A stretch of DNA of 64,000 nucleotides from Cohnella mopanensis (GTDB taxonomy: Bacteria > Bacillota > Bacilli > Paenibacillales > Paenibacillaceae), in NCBI RefSeq assembly GCF_022352055.1, contig NZ_JAKRWM010000004.1, positions 62,001 through 126,000 on the forward strand, read 5' to 3'. This document shows, in pieces, positions 17,929-27,214 of this stretch (its first letter is position 1; each line of letters starts with the position of its first letter). A model generated the notes under the pieces. The model worked only from the letters and a program-made list of their open reading frames with translations, ran no database searches and was not told the origin of the DNA. Position numbers and translations under genes: made by a program.

Positions 17929-19065
17929 ATGACTGATAAGACGATTATTCGCTTCGATAACGTAACGCAAAGGTATGACCGAGACACCGTATTGGACAAC
18001 GTTAGTTTTGAAATCGAGCGCGGGAAATTTTATACGTTACTTGGTCCATCGGGTTGCGGCAAGACGACCATTTTGCGGCTTATTGCCGGGTTCATTGAAC
18101 CGTCTGAGGGCCATATTTACTTTAAGGGCAAAGTGATCAACGACGTTCCCGCGGATAAGCGGCAAGTGAATACGGTATTTCAGGATTATGCGCTATTCCC
18201 GCATCTGAACGTGTTCGAGAACGTCGCATTCGGCCTGCGGATTAAGAAACTGAAGAATGCCGTCGTTACCGAGAAGGTGAAGGAAGCACTACGGTTCGTC
18301 AATCTTAACGGGTACGAGGATCGGGAAATATCCGAGATGTCCGGAGGACAGCGCCAGCGCGTGGCGATAGCCCGGGCGATCGTGAACGAGCCGGAAATTT
18401 TGCTGCTCGACGAACCGTTGTCGGCGCTCGACTTGAAGCTTCGTACCGAGATGCAATACGAGCTCAGGGAGCTTCAACGGAGGCTCGGGATTACGTTTAT
18501 TTTCGTTACGCATGACCAAGAAGAGGCTCTCGCGATGTCGGATGAGATCTTCGTCCTGAACAAAGGAGAAATCCAGCAAAGCGGAACTCCGACGGACATC
18601 TACGATGAGCCGATCAACCGGTTCGTGGCCGATTTTATCGGGGAGTCTAATATCGTTCCAGGGCGGATGATCAGCGACTTCCTCGCCGAATTCGCGGGCA
18701 AATCGTTCGAATGCGTCGACCAAGGCTTCTCTCCTAACGAGCCGGTCGAGATCATGATCCGTCCGGAGGACTTGGAAATCACGACTCAGGAGCAAGGCAA
18801 TCTGCTGATCAAGGTCGATAGTCAGCTCTTCCGCGGCGTTCATTACGAGATCAGCGGATATGACGAAGCGGGCAACGAATGGCTAGTGCACTCCACCAAG
18901 AAAGCCGTAGTCGGAGAGAGCATCGGTCTTCGGTTTGACCCCGAAGCGATACACGTCATGCGTTTCGGCGAAACGGAAGAAGAGTTCGACAGGCGTTTGG
19001 AAGCCTACAGCGATCATGAAGACGAAGCTGTCGGCGGTGGACAAGGCGGTGGGAGCACGCGATGA
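17929..19065 (+). CDS. potA: Spermidine/putrescine ABC transporter ATP-binding protein
   Basis: A 378-residue cytoplasmic ATPase energising polyamine uptake. It has Walker A GPSGCGKT, the signature SGGQRQR, Walker [12 protein letters not shown], an H-loop THDQEEA and a C-terminal TOBE regulatory domain (about residues 240-345). The tail after about 350 is acidic and Gly-rich. It overlaps the next gene by 4 bases (ATGA), and the cluster order potA-B-C-D is canonical for Bacillota. Each gene overlaps its neighbour, so the subunits should be made in a fixed ratio. Confidence 0.92.
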   Translation: MTDKTIIRFDNVTQRYDRDTVLDNVSFEIERGKFYTLLGPSGCGKTTILRLIAGFIEPSEGHIYFKGKVINDVPADKRQVNTVFQDYALFPHLNVFENVAFGLRIKKLKNAVVTEKVKEALRFVNLNGYEDREISEMSGGQRQRVAIARAIVNEPEILLLDEPLSALDLKLRTEMQYELRELQRRLGITFIFVTHDQEEALAMSDEIFVLNKGEIQQSGTPTDIYDEPINRFVADFIGESNIVPGRMISDFLAEFAGKSFECVDQGFSPNEPVEIMIRPEDLEITTQEQGNLLIKVDSQLFRGVHYEISGYDEAGNEWLVHSTKKAVVGESIGLRFDPEAIHVMRFGETEEEFDRRLEAYSDHEDEAVGGGQGGGSTR

Positions 19066-19868
19066 CTAAGACACGCAACCTGTATCTGATCCCTTATGCG
19101 GCTTGGATGCTGCTCTTCGTGGCGACACCGATCGTACTGATCGTGTACAACTCCTTCTTCGACGTAGAAGGGAATTTTACGCTAGACAACTTTCAGAAGT
19201 TTTTGACGCCCGTCTATTTGCGGATGACGTTCAACTCGTTCTGGTATGCGCTGCTCATCACGGTTTTCTCGTTGCTAGTGGCCTATCCGACGGCGTATTG
19301 GCTAACCCGCACGAAGCACAAGCAGCTCTGGCTGCTGCTCATCATCGTGCCTAGCTGGATTAATCTGCTGCTCAAAACATATGCTTTTATCGGCTTGTTC
19401 GGCACATACGGGTTCGTTAACGCGATATTCGAATGGGTTGGCATCGGCACGCAGCAAATTTTGTTTACCGACTTCAGCTTCGTGTTCGTATCCGTCTATA
19501 TCTTTATCCCGTTTATGATCTTACCGATCTATAATGCGCTAGAGGAACTGAATCCTTCGCTGATCTATGCGGCCAGGGATCTAGGTGCTTCCCCTTGGAA
19601 AACTTTCCGGCGTGTCGTGTTTCCACTCACGCTTGGCGGCGTGAAGGCGGGCTGCCAGGCGGTATTCATCCCGGCGTTGTCCCTATTTATGATAACGCGG
19701 CTAATTGCCGGCAATCGGGTCGTCACGTTAGGTACGGCAATCGAGCAGCATTTCCTCGTCACTCAGGACTGGGGGATGGGCTCCGCGATCGCCGTCCTAT
19801 TAATTATCGTAATGGCCGTCATCATGATGTTGACGGGTAACCGGGGAGCGAGGAATTCGATCCGATGA
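19062..19868 (+). CDS. potB: Spermidine/putrescine ABC transporter permease PotB
   Basis: A 268-residue inner-membrane permease with six hydrophobic segments. The cytoplasmic EAA-type loop ([21 protein letters not shown], about residues 170-190) docks onto PotA. It belongs to the binding-protein-dependent transport family and follows potA with a 4-base overlap, overlapping potC likewise. Confidence 0.9.
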   Translation: MTKTRNLYLIPYAAWMLLFVATPIVLIVYNSFFDVEGNFTLDNFQKFLTPVYLRMTFNSFWYALLITVFSLLVAYPTAYWLTRTKHKQLWLLLIIVPSWINLLLKTYAFIGLFGTYGFVNAIFEWVGIGTQQILFTDFSFVFVSVYIFIPFMILPIYNALEELNPSLIYAARDLGASPWKTFRRVVFPLTLGGVKAGCQAVFIPALSLFMITRLIAGNRVVTLGTAIEQHFLVTQDWGMGSAIAVLLIIVMAVIMMLTGNRGARNSIR

Positions 19869-20671
19869 AAAAAAACAGCAAGCTCGCCCAGCTCTATCTC
19901 GTAGTCGTGTTCTTGGTTCTATACGCCCCGATCCTATACTTAATGTACTACTCGTTCAATAGCGCGGGTACGATGCACGGATTCGATGGGTTTACGCTGG
20001 AATGGTACGAGGAAGTATTCCATGATACCCGCCTGTTAATCATCGTATTGAACACGGTTGTCATTGCGTTATTATCTTCGGCGATCTCGACGATTGTTGG
20101 CGTAACCGGCGCGCTGGCCATCCAACGGGTACGGAAAAGCAGGCCGCGCAACTCGCTGCTGGCGATGAACAACGTGCTCATCGTGAGCCCGGATGTCATT
20201 ATCGGAGCGTCGTTCCTGATCTTTTTTACGATGATCGGCATTAAGCTCGGATTTACTTCGGTGCTCCTGTCGCATATCGCGTTCAGCATTCCGATAGTCG
20301 TACTCATGGTGCTACCGAAGCTGCAGGAGATGAGTCCGACGTTAATCGACGCGGCCAAGGATCTGGGAGCCAGCGGATGGGGAGTGCTGACCAAAGTCGT
20401 GCTGCCGTTCCTTCGTCCAGGTATTTTCACGGGATTTTTCATGGCGCTGACGTATTCGCTCGATGATTTCGCCGTCACTTTCTTCGTCACGGGGAACGGC
20501 TATTCAACCTTGTCGGTCGAAATCTACTCGCGGGCGCGCCAAGGAATATCACCGTCCATTAACGCCCTGTCGACTTTGATTTTCTTATTCACGATCACTC
20601 TTGTCGTCGGGTACTATTTCTTGAACCGTCGCGGTAGCCGCAAGCCGGAATGGGGGGTTACGCAGCCATGA
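19865..20671 (+). CDS. potC: Spermidine/putrescine ABC transporter permease PotC
   Basis: A 268-residue permease partner of PotB with six transmembrane segments and an EAA loop (DAAKDLGASGWGVLTKVVLP, about residues 158-177). The basic N-terminus MKKNSK and the ATGA overlap with potB fix the start. It ends overlapping the potD start. Confidence 0.9.
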   Translation: MKKNSKLAQLYLVVVFLVLYAPILYLMYYSFNSAGTMHGFDGFTLEWYEEVFHDTRLLIIVLNTVVIALLSSAISTIVGVTGALAIQRVRKSRPRNSLLAMNNVLIVSPDVIIGASFLIFFTMIGIKLGFTSVLLSHIAFSIPIVVLMVLPKLQEMSPTLIDAAKDLGASGWGVLTKVVLPFLRPGIFTGFFMALTYSLDDFAVTFFVTGNGYSTLSVEIYSRARQGISPSINALSTLIFLFTITLVVGYYFLNRRGSRKPEWGVTQP

Positions 20672-21741
20672 AGCAGCTAGTCCGACTGTTCGCGGCCGTA
20701 TTCGTCGTAGCCCTCGGGCTCATGTATTTCACTTCGTATTTGAACTCGTCGCAAGGGTACTCGGGTGCGAATACCCTTACGATATACAATTGGGGGGATT
20801 ACATCGACCCCGACATTATTGCGGACTTCGAGAAGGAAACCGGGCTTAAAATCATTTACCAGACTTTCGATTCCAATGAAGCGATGATGACGAAGATCGA
20901 GCAAGGCGGAACGACGTTCGACATCAGCATCCCATCGGAATACGCCATCAGCAAGATGAAAGAGGAAGGTCTGCTGCTGCCGATCGACCACTCGAAAATT
21001 CCGAACCTCGCCAACATCGATCCCCGGTTCATGAATTTGAGCTTCGACCCGGATAATGAATATTCCATCCCGTATTTCTGGGGGACGGTAGGGATCATTT
21101 TCAATTCGGAGCTGCTTGGAGGACGGACGTTCACGAGCTGGAACGATTTGTGGAGCGAAGACCTCCGCAACCGTATCCTGTTGGTAGACGGAGCCCGCGA
21201 AGTGATGGGCTTCGGGCTGAACAGCCTTAACTATTCGCTTAACGATACGAATGAAGAGCATTTGCAGGAAGCGAAGCGGAAGCTGGGAACGTTGACGCCT
21301 AACATTAAAGCGATCGTCGGCGATGAAATCAAGATGCTGCTTGCGGGAGAAGAAGCGGCTGTCGGAGTCGTCTGGTCCGGAGATGCGTCGGAGATCATGG
21401 GGGAGAACGAGAAGCTGGATTACGTCATTCCGGAGGAAGGCTCCAACCTGTGGTTCGATAATATGGTCATTCCCAACACCGCGCGGAATATCGAAGGGGC
21501 CCATAAGTTCATCAATTTCATGCTGGATCCCGAGATTGCGGCGCGGAATGCGGAATATGTCGGCTACTCGACACCTAACGCCGAAGCTCTTAAGCTGCTC
21601 CCCGAGGAGATTTCGCAGGATGAACGCTTCTATCCGAATCCCGAGTTGACGAAGAAGCTGGAAGTGTACGAGAACCTCGGCAAAAAGATGCTATCCCACT
21701 ACAACGAGCTGTTCTTGGAGTTTAAGATGCATCGAAAATAA
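20668..21741 (+). CDS. potD: Spermidine/putrescine-binding protein PotD
   Basis: A 357-residue extracellular polyamine-binding protein. The mature part starts with the PotD hallmark LTIYNWGDYIDPD, then FEKETGLKI, FDISIPSEYAI and a conserved VVWSGDA segment. It starts at ATG 20668, overlapping the potC stop by 4 bases. Its N-terminus is hydrophobic (about residues 5-25) but has no lipobox cysteine. It is therefore either cleaved and released or kept as an uncleaved anchor, unlike the usual Gram-positive lipoprotein form. It is the last gene of the operon, followed by a terminator. Confidence 0.92.
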   Translation: MKQLVRLFAAVFVVALGLMYFTSYLNSSQGYSGANTLTIYNWGDYIDPDIIADFEKETGLKIIYQTFDSNEAMMTKIEQGGTTFDISIPSEYAISKMKEEGLLLPIDHSKIPNLANIDPRFMNLSFDPDNEYSIPYFWGTVGIIFNSELLGGRTFTSWNDLWSEDLRNRILLVDGAREVMGFGLNSLNYSLNDTNEEHLQEAKRKLGTLTPNIKAIVGDEIKMLLAGEEAAVGVVWSGDASEIMGENEKLDYVIPEEGSNLWFDNMVIPNTARNIEGAHKFINFMLDPEIAARNAEYVGYSTPNAEALKLLPEEISQDERFYPNPELTKKLEVYENLGKKMLSHYNELFLEFKMHRK

Positions 21742-21815
21742 ATACATGAATTATTCGGTAAAACGAATATGAGTGATAATAGTTCTCAATGTTGGATACA
21801 ATACTAAGGAACAAA

Positions 21816-21845
21816 GCAAAAGGCATCCGGTTGGATGCCTTTGCC
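21816..21845. terminator. Bidirectional terminator
   Basis: AAAGGCATCC (21819-21828), loop GGTT, GGATGCCTTT (21833-21842). It has A- and T-rich flanks on both sides and lies between the end of potD (plus) and the end of the DUF1540 gene (minus). Confidence 0.85.
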
Positions 21846-21868
21846 GTGCAGGATGTGTGGGGCACATC

Positions 21869-22024
21869 TTAGATTTTCGATTCGAACGTCTTGCAGTCGG
21901 TTTCTTCCGAATGGGAAGCCTGCTTGTTCCGATTGTTCACAACGTAGATAGAGGAAGCGTTACAGGCGTTGCCTGGCGCCCAATGCTTACAGGAATTCAC
22001 TTCGCAGAGCACGTCCTTGGCCAT
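21869..22024 (-). CDS. DUF1540-type Cys-rich mini-protein (51 aa)
   Basis: A 51-residue minus-strand gene starting MAKDVLCEVNSCKHWAPGN, with AAAGGAGGTG placed 8 bases before its ATG at 22024. The pattern C-x4-C-x3-W-x3-GN-x-C-x-A-x3-I-x-V, then a late TDCKTF, matches the DUF1540 family of small Bacillota proteins, often found in spore-formers. Its four cysteines probably bind a metal. The function is unknown. A plus-strand ORF across the same bases is a shadow. The mRNA would carry a structured 5' leader (22040-22180). Confidence 0.85.
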   Translation of the reverse strand: MAKDVLCEVNSCKHWAPGNACNASSIYVVNNRNKQASHSEETDCKTFESKI

Positions 22025-22039
22025 GGCTTATTCACCTCC

Positions 22040-22180
22040 TTTAAGAGGTAATTCCATAGGATGCAGGGAAACCCTGATCTTCTGGACTCTTACCTCTCAC
22101 TAGGATGGACGAAGGTAGTTCGTTTATACGTGCAGTAGCCCGCAACCTTCTTGAAAAAGGGGTTTCCGGGCTTTTTTTGC
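22040..22180 (-). promoter_or_regulatory. Structured 5' leader of the DUF1540 gene / non-coding region 22025-22348
   Basis: Read on the minus strand, the leader contains a stem AGCCCG...CGGGCT (22137-22179) and then AGAGGTAA...TTACCTCT (22042-22099), enclosing a CAGGG-TTT-CCCTG-type hairpin. The last arm abuts the AAAGGAGG ribosome site. On the plus strand the first stem is followed by TTTTTTT (22173-22180) and would act as a terminator. No known riboswitch class is recognised. The rest of the interval, up to 22348, is AT-rich and would hold the promoter of the SPFH operon. Confidence 0.4.
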
Positions 22181-22348
22181 GTTTTTTTGGAATTATTCAG
22201 AATCTTTTTGATGTTGTGGCAAATGTTTCAAAGGAAAATTTTATTAAACGTAGAATAGAAAAGAGAATCGAAATTTGTTGAATCGTGCTTGAAATTGTTC
22301 GGCGGTACGTTAAAAGGCGATTTAATTAATGAAGGGGGCAAGCGCGCA

Positions 22349-23575
22349 ATGGCAATCGTTGAAGTCGTCAAATTCGATGGACCTGCGGACGTGTTCGCAT
22401 GGAGATATCCCAATCAAGAGTTGGGAACCTGGACGCAATTGATCGTGAACGAGACTCAGGAAGCGATACTGTTCAAAGGCGGCAAGGCGCTTGATCTGTT
22501 CGGAGCGGGCAGGCACACGTTAAGCACGCAAAATATACCGGGACTGCAGACGATCGTAAATCTTCCTTTCGGAGGAAGATCCCCGTTCTCGGCCGAGGTC
22601 TGGTACGTCAACAAGATCAACTCTCTCGACGTCAAATGGGGAACGGCGTCTCCGCTGCAGTTGCAAGACCCTAAGTATCAGATTATCGTATCCGTTCGTT
22701 CCTTCGGGCAGTTCGGCCTGCAGATCGAGGATTCGCGGAAGTTTCTATTGAAGCTGATCGGAACGATTCCGGTATTCGATAAGGAAGCGATGACGAGACA
22801 TTTCCGCGGATTGCTAATGATGAACATTAACGAGCTAATCTCGTCGTACTTAGTGTTCAAGAAAATCAGCGTTCTGGAGATTAACGCCTATATTTCGGAA
22901 ATCTCCAAGCACATCGAGGAACGGATCGGACCTGTTTTCCTGGAATTCGGGATTCGAATTCTTAATTTCTTCGTCGACTCCATCAACATTCCGGATGATG
23001 ATCCGGCAACCGTGAGGTTAAAGGATGCGCTATCCAAGAAGGCCGAAATGGAAATTCTCGGATACACCTATCAGCAAGAACGGACTTTCGATACGCTAGA
23101 AGGCGCCGCGAGGAACGAAGGCAGCGGCAGCGCGAACGTCATGGGAGCGGGAATCGGATTAGGGATGGGGTTCGGAATAGGAGGAGCGGTCGGAAACCAG
23201 ATGTCGGGCTTGACCAATCAAATGAACATCGCTCCGGCTCCGGCTCCAGCTGCCCCACAATCCGCGGAAGTAGCCTGCAATTCTTGCGGCAAGACTTTTC
23301 CCGCAAGCGCCAAGTTCTGTCTGCATTGCGGAGATCCCTATAACGCTTGTCCACAATGCGGCACGGACAATGCCCAAGACGCCGTAAGCTGTTCGAAGTG
23401 CAATCATACGATTGGCGGAGTCCCTTGCCGTAATTGCGGCGAAAAGGTTGATCCGGCAGGTAAGTTCTGCGCGAATTGCGGAACGAGCACGAGCTTGAAA
23501 TGCGGCCAATGCCAGCATGAGGTAAAGCCGGGCCAGAAGTTCTGCCTGGAGTGCGGCAATAAATTGATCGACTAG
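22349..23575 (+). CDS. SPFH-domain protein with C-terminal zinc ribbons (YdjI-like)
   Basis: About 408 residues. The N-terminal 210 residues resemble the SPFH/band-7-like 'virion core' protein YdjI of B. subtilis (AIVEVVKFDGP, DVFAWRYPNQELGTW, LFGAGRHTLSTQNIP). A Gly-rich hinge follows (about 255-295). About 100 residues then carry at least eight CxxC-type knuckles, forming tandem double-zinc ribbons. In Bacillus, YdjI is recruited to membrane sites with PspA under membrane stress. Here no pspA is adjacent, but two membrane proteins follow. ATG 22349 with AAGGGGG upstream is the favoured start. TTG 22289 in the same frame is possible and would add 20 residues. Confidence 0.8.
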   Translation: MAIVEVVKFDGPADVFAWRYPNQELGTWTQLIVNETQEAILFKGGKALDLFGAGRHTLSTQNIPGLQTIVNLPFGGRSPFSAEVWYVNKINSLDVKWGTASPLQLQDPKYQIIVSVRSFGQFGLQIEDSRKFLLKLIGTIPVFDKEAMTRHFRGLLMMNINELISSYLVFKKISVLEINAYISEISKHIEERIGPVFLEFGIRILNFFVDSINIPDDDPATVRLKDALSKKAEMEILGYTYQQERTFDTLEGAARNEGSGSANVMGAGIGLGMGFGIGGAVGNQMSGLTNQMNIAPAPAPAAPQSAEVACNSCGKTFPASAKFCLHCGDPYNACPQCGTDNAQDAVSCSKCNHTIGGVPCRNCGEKVDPAGKFCANCGTSTSLKCGQCQHEVKPGQKFCLECGNKLID

Positions 23576-23585
23576 GAGGCTTGGC

Positions 23586-24332
23586 ATGGATAAGAAAAGG
23601 GACTTTGCAAGAATTGTAACCCTTATATACGTACTGGCCATATTCCTTACTTTAGCGGTCATATTCCTGATCGGCTTGCCTTTCTCCCGGACAAGCCACA
23701 CTTGGATATCATTAGGCGGCCTGATCTTGGCGGAAACCGCGATATATGGTTTAGCGCTGCACTATAGCAGCAACGGGAAGAGATCGTTAATTCCGGGATA
23801 TTTGGCTTACAGCGTGATAGCCGGACTATATCTGATTGCCGTAATCGTATTCATCATCGTATTTTCGCTGGCGCTCGATATCTCGACCTTCTCTTATGGT
23901 CTGCTGCATTTCATCGGATTGGCTCTGGCAGCGATCATGGCGAGCTTGGTCACCCTTTATACGCGGCATGCGGAACAACAGGATGATGAAGTTTCTTCTT
24001 CCTCGATACAATGGGTGCCGGATGCGCGACATACGCTTCTTTCCATCAAACAAGAGCTGGAAGGCTGGGACGATGAAGCGGGAAGCGGGCTCTCGAAGGG
24101 AATCAAGGAATTGGACGAGAAGATTCGGTATAGCGATCCAACCTCGCATCCGACTCTTACCGGTGAGGAAGAGGATATCCTGAATGGAATTCAATTATTG
24201 GCAGGCAAGGTTAGCAAGCTTGTGCAGGCAGAGGTAATGGACGGGGAAGCCGAGAGGCTTGGCAGGGAAATTCGCGATATTTCAAATGGGGTCACGAACA
24301 GGAATCAAAGGCTCATTCAATTGAAGGGATAA
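23586..24332 (+). CDS. Membrane protein with four TM helices and cytoplasmic helical tail
   Basis: 248 residues. Four hydrophobic segments (about 11-33, 41-60, 72-98, 103-123) are followed by a soluble, mostly helical C-terminal half. AGGAGG precedes ATG 23586 by 6 bases, and the gene begins 10 bases after the SPFH gene. No family is firmly recognised. By context it probably corresponds to one of the membrane partners of YdjI-like proteins (YdjG/YdjH) and may anchor the SPFH protein. That is inference from the operon. Confidence 0.7.
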   Translation: MDKKRDFARIVTLIYVLAIFLTLAVIFLIGLPFSRTSHTWISLGGLILAETAIYGLALHYSSNGKRSLIPGYLAYSVIAGLYLIAVIVFIIVFSLALDISTFSYGLLHFIGLALAAIMASLVTLYTRHAEQQDDEVSSSSIQWVPDARHTLLSIKQELEGWDDEAGSGLSKGIKELDEKIRYSDPTSHPTLTGEEEDILNGIQLLAGKVSKLVQAEVMDGEAERLGREIRDISNGVTNRNQRLIQLKG

Positions 24333-24347
24333 GTGGGGGAACGTATC

Positions 24348-25052
24348 TTGACGATAGATCAACCTAGAATTCATGGCGCTATTATTCTGGCGACAATGTT
24401 TATTTTTTTCCCGGTGGGGATCGTGTTGTTAATTATTAGGTTTGCGGTGCATTTCAAATATAATCACCTGAGAGCGATGGATTATCGGTTGACGGGACAT
24501 TCCTTCGTAACCTTCTTCGCGGCGGTTGCGGGCATCATCCTTCTTGCGTCAGCGGGGTCATCTACGATGACCTCGTCCGATGTGACGGCGGTTCTCATCG
24601 TCTTCGCCATTGTTCTCGGGCTTCCGGCTTTTGTCTTCTACGTGCTGGGAGCAAGCAGGAAGAAGAAAATGACCAATTTGTACAATTTATATTATAATAT
24701 CACGACAGCCCAAGGAGTCGATTCGTTGGATCGAATTTCCGAGTTAACGGGCGAGAACGTGCGTAACGTGACCCAGGATCTCAGTTACATGATCGCTTCC
24801 GGTAAATTGCTCGGCGCGACGTTAGATCCGGCGAACAGGGTAGTTAAGCTCAGTGGCCGCACGGGATCATCATCGGGAACCCCTGCCACGGCGACGAGAA
24901 GCGAGATTGTCGTGAATGGACCGAGAGGATCGGCAAGCCCGGTTGCTACTCAGCCGATTACTTGCTCCGGATGCGGTTCCGCCTCCCGCGTCGTTCCGGG
25001 CGAGTCCAAGGATTGCGAGTTTTGCGGGAATGTCTTGTTCGTTCCGGCATGA
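24348..25052 (+). CDS. Membrane protein with winged-helix-like segment and zinc ribbon
   Basis: About 234 residues. Three hydrophobic segments come first (about 12-32, 48-70, 78-101). Next is a region resembling a small winged helix (ISELTGENVRNVTQDLSYMI, about 130-165). A C-terminal single zinc ribbon has CSGC and CEFC, like the ribbons in the SPFH protein two genes upstream. The start is taken as TTG 24348 behind GGGGGA; GTG 24333 is possible but its ribosome site would be too close. It is the third gene of a tightly spaced operon ending in a strong terminator. It probably belongs to one membrane-stress complex with the two preceding proteins (inference). Confidence 0.7.
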   Translation: MTIDQPRIHGAIILATMFIFFPVGIVLLIIRFAVHFKYNHLRAMDYRLTGHSFVTFFAAVAGIILLASAGSSTMTSSDVTAVLIVFAIVLGLPAFVFYVLGASRKKKMTNLYNLYYNITTAQGVDSLDRISELTGENVRNVTQDLSYMIASGKLLGATLDPANRVVKLSGRTGSSSGTPATATRSEIVVNGPRGSASPVATQPITCSGCGSASRVVPGESKDCEFCGNVLFVPA

Positions 25053-25076
25053 TCTGGATCATAGGAGTTGGAGAGT

Positions 25077-25119
25077 AAAACCCGCGTAGCGTGATTAATT
25101 AAACGCTTACGCGGGTTTT
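25077..25119 (+). terminator. Rho-independent terminator
   Basis: AAAACCCGCGTAGCGT (25077-25092) pairs with ACGCTTACGCGGGTTTT (25103-25119), one bulge. This is a long near-perfect stem ending the SPFH operon; its A/T flanks make it work in both directions. Confidence 0.9.
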
Positions 25120-25264
25120 GTCTTATGCGGAATACGGGTAACAGTACATGTCGCTTGCCCGGATGTGGTAGGATAGAGGGTAATGGCCTAAGAATCGGAT
25201 CGGATGCGTTGGGTTTGGGTTTAGTGAGCCAATGAAACAGGGAATATAGGATGGAGTGGATCAA

Positions 25265-27214
25265 GTGACGGATTTTGCGGGATTAGGCGTGTCAGAGGGC
25301 CGTGTTGCGATACTAAAAGAGATGGGGATCGTAACGCCGACGCCGGTGCAGGAGGAAACGATTCCGATCGTGAAGGCTGGTCATGACGTCATCAGCCAAG
25401 CACAGACGGGGACAGGGAAAACGTTGGCGTTCGTGCTGCCGATGCTCGATAAGATCAGGACGGACGTGCCTCAGGTGCAGGGGCTGATCGTAACGCCTAC
25501 GCGGGAGCTGGCGATACAGATAACGGCGGAGATTAAGAAGCTGCTGACGCGGGAAGACGGAATCAAGGTTCTGGCCGTGTACGGAGGACAGGACGTTGAA
25601 GCTCAGCTACACAAACTGAAGGGCGATATGCATATGATCGTAGCGACGCCGGGAAGGCTGCTCGATCATCTGCGTCGGGAAACGATTAAGCTGGACGGCG
25701 TGAAAATGCTCGTGTTGGACGAAGCGGATCAGATGCTTCACATGGGATTCTTGAAGGAAGTCGAGGAGATTCTTCGGCAGACTCCATATAAGAAGCAAGC
25801 GATGCTGTTCTCGGCTACGATGCCGGCATCGATTCGGGAAATGGCCGGAAGAATTCTTCGTAATCCGCAGCACGTTACGGTCAAGACCGAGCGCGTAACG
25901 GTGAAGGATATTCGCCAATGGGTGGTGGAAACATCCGACCGGAACAAGCAGGACACTTTGGTGAACTTGCTTGAAGCGACTCAGCCTTATTTGAGCATTA
26001 TTTTCTGCCGGACGAAGCGGCGGGCGAATACGTTGAACGTGGCTTTGCAGGAGATGGGTTATTCGTCGGATGAGCTGCATGGCGATCTGTCCCAAATGAA
26101 GCGGGAACAAGTCATGAAACGGTTCCGCGACGCGAGGCTGCAATTGCTGGTCGCAACGGATGTCGCGGCTCGCGGGTTGGACGTGGAAGGCGTGACCCAT
26201 GTATTCAACTACGATGTCCCGTTGGATGTGGAGAGTTATATTCATCGGATCGGCCGGACAGGGCGCGCGGGCGAGAAAGGTTTAGCGATCACGTTGATCG
26301 CGCCGAAAGACCGCCGCGAGCTAGCGGATATCGAGAATGGGATTCAGATGACGATGGAGCGCAGAAGCGAAGAGGGTGCATCTCTTGGCGGAGGCGGACT
26401 GGAAGGCACGCGAAGCAGCGGCGGGCTTGGCCGTGACGGCGGTGGCCGTTCACGCGGGAGCAGCACGGGCGCGGCGAAAGGCCGGAGCATTAGCGCGAGT
26501 AAAGCGCGTGGCGGAGCTGGCGGCGGACGCGGTGGCGATAAGCGGCGCGGTGCTCCAGCTGCGAAGCCGGGCATGGGCAACCGCTCGAGCACGGGCGAGT
26601 GGGTAGATCGCGGGCAGAGCAGAGATGCGGTGAAGGCTGGGCGCAGCGGCCGGTCAACGACGACGGATGCGTCATCGTCGGCAGCGGATGAGGCGATCGG
26701 ATTTACGTTCCGCGAGCGCGGAGAACGCGACGGGTTCTCGGGCGGCAGAGGAAATGCGGGAGCTGGGCGGAAGCCGGCCGGCGAGCGTGGCGGTTTCGGA
26801 CGTGCTGCTGGCACGGGCCGATCGGGGAGTTCCGACCGCTCAACGGGCGGCTTTGGGCGTTCGGCGGATGAACGCGGGGCGGGTCGCCCAGGCTCCGGCG
26901 GCGGATCGAGCAGGCGGAATTCCGCCGAGCGATTGTCCGAGCGGGCAGCGGAGAACGCTAGGTTCGACCGCAATGGAGAAGGTCGCGGCGGGGCTGGCGG
27001 ACGTTCTGGCGCAGGCGGATTCAGCGGCGGCGGTGCCAAAGGCGGTCGCAAGACCGAATCGCGCGGGGCAAGCAGCTTCGGTGGCGGGCGATCGTCCGGG
27101 CCGAAGAGCGGCGGCGGCGGATTCGGCGGCGGCAAGGGCGGTAGCTTTAAAGGTGCCAAAGGGCCTTCCGGCGGAGGCGGCCGTGGCGGTCGCGGATCAT
27201 CTCGCGGCAGATAG
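25265..27214 (+). CDS. DEAD-box RNA helicase (CshA-like) with very long Gly/Arg-rich tail
   Basis: About 649 residues. The helicase core (about 1-370) shows the Q motif, AQTGTGKT (motif I), PTRELA, LDEADQM (motif II), SAT (motif III) and HRIGRTGRAG (motif VI). These enzymes unwind RNA in ribosome assembly and mRNA decay and act in the cold. The remaining 280 or so residues are disordered and almost entirely Gly, Arg, Ser and Ala, with many RGG/GGR-type repeats. This is far longer than in most bacterial homologues and probably serves RNA binding or condensate formation. GTG 25265 is favoured: GGATGGAG is 8 bases before it and overlaps GTG 25256. The tail is GC-rich, which leaves several other frames open without meaning. 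Confidence 0.9.
   Translation: MTDFAGLGVSEGRVAILKEMGIVTPTPVQEETIPIVKAGHDVISQAQTGTGKTLAFVLPMLDKIRTDVPQVQGLIVTPTRELAIQITAEIKKLLTREDGIKVLAVYGGQDVEAQLHKLKGDMHMIVATPGRLLDHLRRETIKLDGVKMLVLDEADQMLHMGFLKEVEEILRQTPYKKQAMLFSATMPASIREMAGRILRNPQHVTVKTERVTVKDIRQWVVETSDRNKQDTLVNLLEATQPYLSIIFCRTKRRANTLNVALQEMGYSSDELHGDLSQMKREQVMKRFRDARLQLLVATDVAARGLDVEGVTHVFNYDVPLDVESYIHRIGRTGRAGEKGLAITLIAPKDRRELADIENGIQMTMERRSEEGASLGGGGLEGTRSSGGLGRDGGGRSRGSSTGAAKGRSISASKARGGAGGGRGGDKRRGAPAAKPGMGNRSSTGEWVDRGQSRDAVKAGRSGRSTTTDASSSAADEAIGFTFRERGERDGFSGGRGNAGAGRKPAGERGGFGRAAGTGRSGSSDRSTGGFGRSADERGAGRPGSGGGSSRRNSAERLSERAAENARFDRNGEGRGGAGGRSGAGGFSGGGAKGGRKTESRGASSFGGGRSSGPKSGGGGFGGGKGGSFKGAKGPSGGGGRGGRGSSRGR

Noticed and set aside
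21773..22051. 92-codon plus-strand ORF
   Set aside because: It is antisense to the DUF1540 gene, which has a perfect ribosome site and a recognisable cysteine pattern; the plus ORF also spans the bidirectional terminator.
22106..22285. 59-codon plus-strand ORF starting MDEGSSFIRA
   Set aside because: It runs through a terminator hairpin and poly-T tracts, has a weak ribosome site and unlikely composition.
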